Assembly: GCA_947629635.1 (NCBI GenBank)
Contig: CANREO010000008.1
Span: 1 to 17,660 of the forward strand
DNA length: 17,660 bases
Direction: 5' to 3'
Source of the DNA: an uncultured Clostridia bacterium
GTDB lineage: Bacteria > Bacillota > Clostridia > Christensenellales > CAG-917
The notes under the pieces are model-generated. The model searched no databases and had not been told where the DNA came from. It was given only the letters and a program-made list of their open reading frames with translations. Made by a program: the position numbers and the translations under genes. This document shows, piece by piece, positions 14,002 through 17,660 of this stretch. The stretch's first letter is position 1; every line of letters starts with the position of its first letter.

Positions 14002-14571
14002 ATGGAAAAGAACAAAGAAAATATGCTTGCAATGCTGGATAGGATGCTTGACGACGATTTGCCATACGGCGAAAGGTTGGAAGCATATGAATTTTTGCTT
14101 GAAGATTGCAATGAGATCGTCGATGATATGCTGAAGCGATTTTACGAGCTCGACGGCGACGACGCCAAGATGTTGTTGGAAGTACTTGCGCAATACAAGG
14201 GAAACAAGGCGATATTTATGGCGTTGGTGAGCTATCTGTACAGGGGCGACGACGTGGCGCTGTTTGCAAGGCTCATAGGCGGCTACGGCGACGTTCGGGG
14301 CATAGAAACGTTGAAGGGTTTTTTAAACGAATATGAACCCAATTATAACGAATATATGGAGATCCGCAATGCTATAGAGGAGTTGGGCGGCGATCTTGAC
14401 TTTAAGCAGGATTTTTCCGACGACCCCTTTTACAGATATCTAAAGGGGCTTGACGAGGAAGAAGAGGACAGCAGGCGTTCGCCGTTCGAATCATACTTTG
14501 CTTCCCGAGACGATGATGACGATGACGAGTGCGACGATTGCGACTGCGATGAGCATGAACATCATCATTGA
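14002..14571 (+). CDS. Small acidic helical protein with Cys/His-rich tail, function unknown
   Basis: This 189-residue protein is very acidic and largely helical. Segments such as MLLEVLAQYKGNKAIFMALV and RGIETLKGFLNEY resemble HEAT-like repeats, but I cannot assign a family. The tail is striking: six Asp (170-175), then Cys at 177, 180 and 182 (CxxCxC), and four His between 185 and 189. That composition suits metal binding, or is simply a disordered acidic tail. The start codon follows the upstream stop with no gap, and GGGAG (13992-13996) serves as ribosome site. It ends the three-gene operon. The last 170 bp are overlapped by the reading frame of the convergent ykvI-like gene. Confidence 0.83.
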   Translation: MEKNKENMLAMLDRMLDDDLPYGERLEAYEFLLEDCNEIVDDMLKRFYELDGDDAKMLLEVLAQYKGNKAIFMALVSYLYRGDDVALFARLIGGYGDVRGIETLKGFLNEYEPNYNEYMEIRNAIEELGGDLDFKQDFSDDPFYRYLKGLDEEEEDSRRSPFESYFASRDDDDDDECDDCDCDEHEHHH

Positions 14572-15574
14572 TTTTATTTTTGTGAGCGGCTTTGACCGCT
14601 CTTATTTTTTTGCAAATGCACAGCATTGCCTTCAGCGCGAATTTTAAGACGACAAAGGCCGTGAGCGCCACTCCGCATGCGCTCATAAACGGATACATAT
14701 TGTTCACGATAGCGTCAAAGCCGAAGAAGCTCAAAGGATATGCTATCAAAAGACAGAAAAATACGCACAATGATTTGGAACCGCCGAATGTGGAAAGTGG
14801 GCTTATGCGCTTTAAGGCGGCGGCAAACAGATCCGAAACTATTTTGAGCGAGGATACGAGAGTCGTGAATATAGCGACCGCGATCAGTATACCGCATAAC
14901 GGCTTTAGACCGAACTTTTCGGAAACCGTGAGCACCGGCATAGATGACTCTGCGCCGTCGGCAAGCACTACGGTGCCCAACATAAAGAGCAATCCGAACA
15001 GTATAATGCATATCATACCGGAGGTCAAAAAAATCTCGCGATACGTCAATTTTTCGCCCTCCTCCGCCATTATCACGCCGCCTAGCAAAACGTCCAGTCC
15101 ACTATATAGTATAGGTTTTACAAGACCGAAAGGAACTGAAGAGGGTTGAGGGTCGAGCTTGAAGAATATTGCGGCCACACAAATCACGATCAGCGGAACC
15201 AAAACGCTGTTTACAAGTTTTATCTTTTCTATGCCCAGCACCACAAGCGTGCCGCCGACCAGAGCGACTGCAAGACCCAGCATTGGCACGCCCAGCAAAT
15301 CGCGAAGCACAAACTCGCTGCCGGCAAGCATGGAGCAGAGCGATATACTCGCGCTTATAAATATCCCGATTTTCATGAGCGCGTTTTTGGGCATAAGTCC
15401 GTTTTTGCCGGCAATCAGAAACAGGGCGCAAAGCAGAGACATAAATACGGAAGATATCGCCACATTCAAAGCGGATGCTCCGCCGAAAAACAGGGCGATC
15501 TCTTTTCCGCTTGAAAAGCCGGCGCCTATTGCCGTGCCGATATACAAAAAAGCAACTTTTAGCGATTTTTTCAC
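14402..15574 (-). CDS. YkvI-type (LeuT-fold-like) membrane protein; normal stop apparently lost
   Basis: This multi-pass membrane protein is related to the B. subtilis YkvI family of uncharacterised carriers. The opening LKVAFLYIGTAIGAGFSSGKE is the family hallmark (a broken first helix, as in APC/LeuT-fold transporters), and hydrophobic helices continue to about residue 320. A TTG at 15599-15601 is in frame, but the GTG at 15572-15574 aligns with family starts (VKKSLKVAF). Neither has a Shine-Dalgarno; TACAAT ends 6 nt before the GTG. The frame runs 390 residues, and its last part is Arg/His-rich and antisense to the neighbouring gene. If the A7 run at 14605-14611 were A6, a TAA (14602-14604) would end the protein at 323 residues, close to the family size of about 345. 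Either a natural +1 insertion, slippage or an assembly error could explain this. Confidence 0.8.
   Translation of the reverse strand: MKKSLKVAFLYIGTAIGAGFSSGKEIALFFGGASALNVAISSVFMSLLCALFLIAGKNGLMPKNALMKIGIFISASISLCSMLAGSEFVLRDLLGVPMLGLAVALVGGTLVVLGIEKIKLVNSVLVPLIVICVAAIFFKLDPQPSSVPFGLVKPILYSGLDVLLGGVIMAEEGEKLTYREIFLTSGMICIILFGLLFMLGTVVLADGAESSMPVLTVSEKFGLKPLCGILIAVAIFTTLVSSLKIVSDLFAAALKRISPLSTFGGSKSLCVFFCLLIAYPLSFFGFDAIVNNMYPFMSACGVALTAFVVLKFALKAMLCICKKIRAVKAAHKNKINDDVHAHRSRNRRTRHRHHRLGKQSMIRTANACCPLLPRQAPLDICKRGRRKNPA
14584..14611 (+). terminator. Rho-independent terminator of the three-gene operon
   Basis: GAGCGG (14584-14589) pairs with CCGCTC (14596-14601) around a 6-nt loop, followed by TTATTTTTTT ending at 14611. 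It lies 12 nt after the stop codon. The seven T at 14605-14611 are, on the minus strand, the A7 run at the end of the ykvI-like gene. Confidence 0.88.
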
Positions 15575-15596
15575 TGCATAATTGTATGCGCGATAT

Positions 15597-15634
15597 ATCA
15601 AATATATAATAAAACGGGCGCCGCGCGCCCGTTT
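15597..15634 (-). terminator. Rho-independent terminator of the malic enzyme gene
   Basis: AAACGGGCGC (15612-15621) and GCGCCCGTTT (15625-15634) form a perfect 10-bp stem with loop CGC. Read on the minus strand it is followed by a T/A-rich tract (TTTTATTATATATTT). It lies 15 nt past the malic enzyme stop and before the ykvI-like start. Confidence 0.88.
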
Positions 15635-15649
15635 ATCATAATTACCGAA

Positions 15650-16819
15650 TTATTTTCTCGCTACGCCGCTGTCTCTTGCGGCTTTGGCAACGGCGGCGGC
15701 AATTGTGGGAACGACTTCGGGGTCAAATGCCTTTGGCAAAATATTGTTTTCGCTCAACTGTTCGTCAGCGACCAACGCGGAAAGCGCTTCGGATGCGGCG
15801 ATTTGCATCGGTCCGTTTATGTCTTTTGCTCTTACGTCAAGCGCTCCGCGGAAGATCCCCGGGAAAGCGAGCACGTTGTTTATTTGATTGGGTAGATCGC
15901 TTCTTCCCGTCGCCACTATCCTCGCTCCTGCCTCTAGCGCGTCCGACGGTTCTATTTCGGGGGACGGGTTAGCCATAGCAAACACAATTGCGTCGTCGGC
16001 CATACTGCGCACCATTTGTTTTGACAGCGCGCCTTTTGCGCTCACGCCAATAAACACGTCCGCACCGCTTATTGCCTCTTTGAGACCTCCTCTGAGTTTC
16101 ATAGGATTTGTGCGTTTTGCAAGCTCGCGCTGTGCCGAGTTGAAGCTATCGCTGTCCTCAATAATGCCGGATCTGTCGCAAACCGTGAGATCCTTCGCGC
16201 CGAGATCAAGCAAAAACGAAGCTATAGCGATGCCTGCGCTTCCGGCTCCGTTAATAACCAATTTGGCAGTTTTTATATCCTTTTTGACGATTTTAAGTGC
16301 GTTTTTAAGCGCTGCCGACAATACAATCGCCGTGCCGTGTTGGTCATCGTGAAAAACGGGGATATCAAGCAGATCCTTTAAGCGGCGCTCCACCTCGAAG
16401 CAGCGAGGAGCCGAGATGTCTTCAAGATTTATTCCTCCGAAACTCGGAGCTATATTTTTTATGGTGGCAACAAGTTCGTCCGTATCTTGGGTGTCGATTA
16501 AGATGGGGATGGCATCTATGTTTGCAAACTCTTTAAAAAGCACGCATTTGCCTTCCATGACGGGCATGCCGGCAAGCGGACCTATGTTGCCCAGCCCCAA
16601 AATCGCCGAACCGTCCGTTATCACGGCAACCACGTTGTGTCGGCGCGTCAGCTCATAACTGAGTTCGGGATCGCGCTCGATTTCCAGACAGGGCGCGGCT
16701 ACCCCCGGCGTATATGCAAGAGACAGCGCCTCCTTGTCATTCACCTTGACTCTCGAAGCGACTTCGAGTTTTCCTTTCCATTCAAAATGCTTTTCCAGCG
16801 ACAACTTTTGATAGTCCAT
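15650..16819 (-). CDS. NAD(P)-dependent malic enzyme, short bacterial form
   Basis: This enzyme oxidatively decarboxylates L-malate to pyruvate and CO2 with a divalent metal. The product has 389 residues, normal for the short YtsJ-like class without a phosphotransacetylase domain. Motifs in order are SLAYTPGVA with catalytic Tyr36, GKCVLFKEFANIDAIPI (Lys91/Lys96 region), EDISAPRCFEVE with metal-binding acids, HDDQHGTAIV (157-166), the dinucleotide-binding INGAGSAG (189-196), MANPSPEI, and ATGRSDLPNQINN. Asp215 near the end of the second Rossmann strand hints at NAD, but cofactor choice cannot be settled by reading. The frame is open to 16891, but the ATG at 16817-16819 is used because GGAGA (16825-16829) precedes it and family similarity starts there. 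It is divergent from the fumarase gene, which supplies its substrate. Confidence 0.96.
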   Translation of the reverse strand: MDYQKLSLEKHFEWKGKLEVASRVKVNDKEALSLAYTPGVAAPCLEIERDPELSYELTRRHNVVAVITDGSAILGLGNIGPLAGMPVMEGKCVLFKEFANIDAIPILIDTQDTDELVATIKNIAPSFGGINLEDISAPRCFEVERRLKDLLDIPVFHDDQHGTAIVLSAALKNALKIVKKDIKTAKLVINGAGSAGIAIASFLLDLGAKDLTVCDRSGIIEDSDSFNSAQRELAKRTNPMKLRGGLKEAISGADVFIGVSAKGALSKQMVRSMADDAIVFAMANPSPEIEPSDALEAGARIVATGRSDLPNQINNVLAFPGIFRGALDVRAKDINGPMQIAASEALSALVADEQLSENNILPKAFDPEVVPTIAAAVAKAARDSGVARK

Positions 16820-16869
16820 AGCGATCTCCGATAACAAATTCAAATAAATTCGAATCAAGTGTACTACAT

Positions 16870-16899
16870 TTTGACAAAATATACAACTCAATCGTCAAA
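16870..16899. promoter_or_regulatory. Dyad TTTGAC-N18-GTCAAA between malic enzyme and fumarase genes
   Basis: TTTGAC (16870-16875) is mirrored by GTCAAA (16894-16899). The right half lies just upstream of the fumarase -35 hexamer (16904-16909). It could be an operator shared by both genes, but 6-bp arms with an 18-bp spacer can arise by chance in AT-rich DNA. Confidence 0.3.
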
Positions 16900-16903
16900 T
16901 GTC

Positions 16904-16932
16904 TTGAATTACGGCGATCGGATTGATATAAT
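16904..16932 (+). promoter_or_regulatory. Sigma-A type promoter of the fumarase alpha gene
   Basis: TTGAAT (16904-16909), a 17-bp spacer and a perfect TATAAT (16927-16932). The -10 ends 6 nt before the ATG at 16939, so the expected transcription start coincides with the start codon and the mRNA would be leaderless. Confidence 0.72.
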
Positions 16933-16938
16933 CTAGGC

Positions 16939-17660
16939 ATGAGAGATATTTTTTATGACGACATCGTAGAAGCGGTTGTCGGGATGACATCGGCTTGCGG
17001 CGAACTTACTCCGTCATGCATAGCCGCTCTTGAGAGGGCACGCGATTCGGAGAGTGACCCTTCCGCAACGTTTGCGCTCGATATGTTGCTTGAAAACGCG
17101 CGAGTTGCCAAGTCGTGCGAGTTGCCCGTTTGTCAGGATACGGGCATGGCGGTTTTTTTCGTCGAACTCGGACAGGAAGCGCATATTGTCGGAGGATTGC
17201 TTGCCGACGCAATAGACGAGGGTGTGCGCAGAGGCTATGCCGCAAACGGTTATCGAGCCAGCGTATTGGATCCCGTTACAAGGATAAATACGGGGGATAA
17301 TACGCCGGCCGTCGTGCATATAGAACTTGTTGAGGGAGACGGGTTGTCGCTGTCGTTTTTGCCAAAAGGTTTCGGCAGTGAAAACATGTCGAAGTTGTAC
17401 ATGCTCACCCCGTCCGCCGGGCTCGAAGGGGTAAAGCGCAGCGTTATAGACGCAGTAAGATGCGCCGGCTCGAATCCATGTCCTCCGATCGTCGTAGGCG
17501 TAGGCATAGGGGGCACGGCGGAGTTTGCCATGCAGATTGCCAAAAAACAATTGCTTAGGGAAATAGGCATGCCTTCTAGCGACCTTACGCTTGCTAAAAT
17601 GGAAAGAGAGATACTCGCCGAAATAAATTCGCTTCACATAGGCGCGCAAGGCTTCGGCGG
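16939..17660 (+). CDS. Class I fumarate hydratase (or tartrate dehydratase) alpha subunit, 3'-truncated
   Basis: This is the iron-sulfur (4Fe-4S) alpha subunit of class I fumarase, which interconverts fumarate and malate with a separate beta subunit. The frame is open for 240 codons plus 2 bases to the window edge, about 40 residues short of the usual 280. The first cluster Cys is in ELPVCQDTG (Cys65); GFGSENMS (144-151) and NPCPP (Cys181) follow, then GVGIGG and the INSLHIGAQGFG stretch. The third cluster Cys expected in the family would lie beyond the edge. The ATG has only a weak AGG before it, and its -10 box sits 6 nt upstream. L-tartrate dehydratase alpha is the main alternative, but the adjacent malic enzyme favours fumarase. 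The beta subunit gene should follow to the right. Confidence 0.93.
   Translation, partial: MRDIFYDDIVEAVVGMTSACGELTPSCIAALERARDSESDPSATFALDMLLENARVAKSCELPVCQDTGMAVFFVELGQEAHIVGGLLADAIDEGVRRGYAANGYRASVLDPVTRINTGDNTPAVVHIELVEGDGLSLSFLPKGFGSENMSKLYMLTPSAGLEGVKRSVIDAVRCAGSNPCPPIVVGVGIGGTAEFAMQIAKKQLLREIGMPSSDLTLAKMEREILAEINSLHIGAQGFG

Noticed and set aside
13333..14193. Long minus-strand open frame (286 codons) opposite the TPR-like gene
   Set aside because: It lies wholly antisense to two well-supported coupled genes, its product is Phe/Ile/Arg-rich without a recognisable motif, and no ribosome site was evident.
14402..14601. The C-terminal extension of the ykvI-like frame as a functional domain
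   Set aside because: The residues are the complement of the Asp/Cys/His codons and the hairpin of the neighbouring gene, have no hydrophobic pattern, and a TAA appears at once in the +1 frame at 14602-14604.
16820..16891. Longer N terminus of the malic enzyme
   Set aside because: The extension has no ribosome site and covers AT-rich regulatory DNA, whereas GGAGA precedes the ATG at 16819.

Overview
The window looks like chromosomal DNA of a spore-forming, Gram-positive bacterium of the Clostridia type. The evidence is a dipicolinate synthase pair (dpaA-dpaB), a Gram-positive style lipoprotein signal peptide on a giant BspA-like leucine-rich-repeat protein, mostly strong Shine-Dalgarno sequences (AGGAGG types), and single-domain enzymes of the clostridial kind. 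I cannot name genus or species. No rRNA, tRNA, CRISPR array, transposase or phage gene was seen.

Layout. Bases 1-839 (+) hold a 5'-truncated cysteine synthase gene, which meets dpaB-dpaA (912-2194, -) at a shared hairpin terminator. A divergent promoter region of about 110 bp separates dpaA from a P-loop ATPase of the PRK06851 type (2306-3325, +). A promoter, a structured leader and a 1842-residue LRR lipoprotein gene (3522-9050, +) follow. Converging on it is asd-dapA (9110-10977, -), which makes aspartate semialdehyde and then HTPA, the precursor that dipicolinate synthase oxidises. Next is a tight three-gene operon of unknown function (11264-14571, +): a six-helix membrane protein, a TPR-like protein and a small acidic protein with a Cys/His tail. 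A YkvI-type membrane protein gene (14402-15574, -) runs into the last operon gene on the opposite strand. A malic enzyme gene (15650-16819, -) lies divergent from a class I fumarase alpha subunit gene that runs off the right edge (16939-17660, +).

How the genes fit together. asd, dapA, dpaA and dpaB form a near-continuous route from aspartyl phosphate to dipicolinic acid, here split into two minus-strand blocks by the ATPase and lipoprotein genes. Fumarase (fumarate to malate) and malic enzyme (malate to pyruvate) are consecutive steps transcribed from one divergent control region. The three-gene operon and the lipoprotein have no assignable pathway.

Points that most deserve a second look: (1) three starts without a Shine-Dalgarno (dpaA, ykvI-like, fumarase alpha) each have a -10-like box 4-6 nt upstream, which suggests leaderless mRNAs; (2) mirrored CATAGCATAC boxes, matching a sigma-K -10 element, flank the dpaA/ATPase intergenic region; (3) the ykvI-like gene seems to have lost its stop codon through one extra A in an A7 run that is also the U-tract of the opposing terminator; (4) the uncharacterised three-gene operon.
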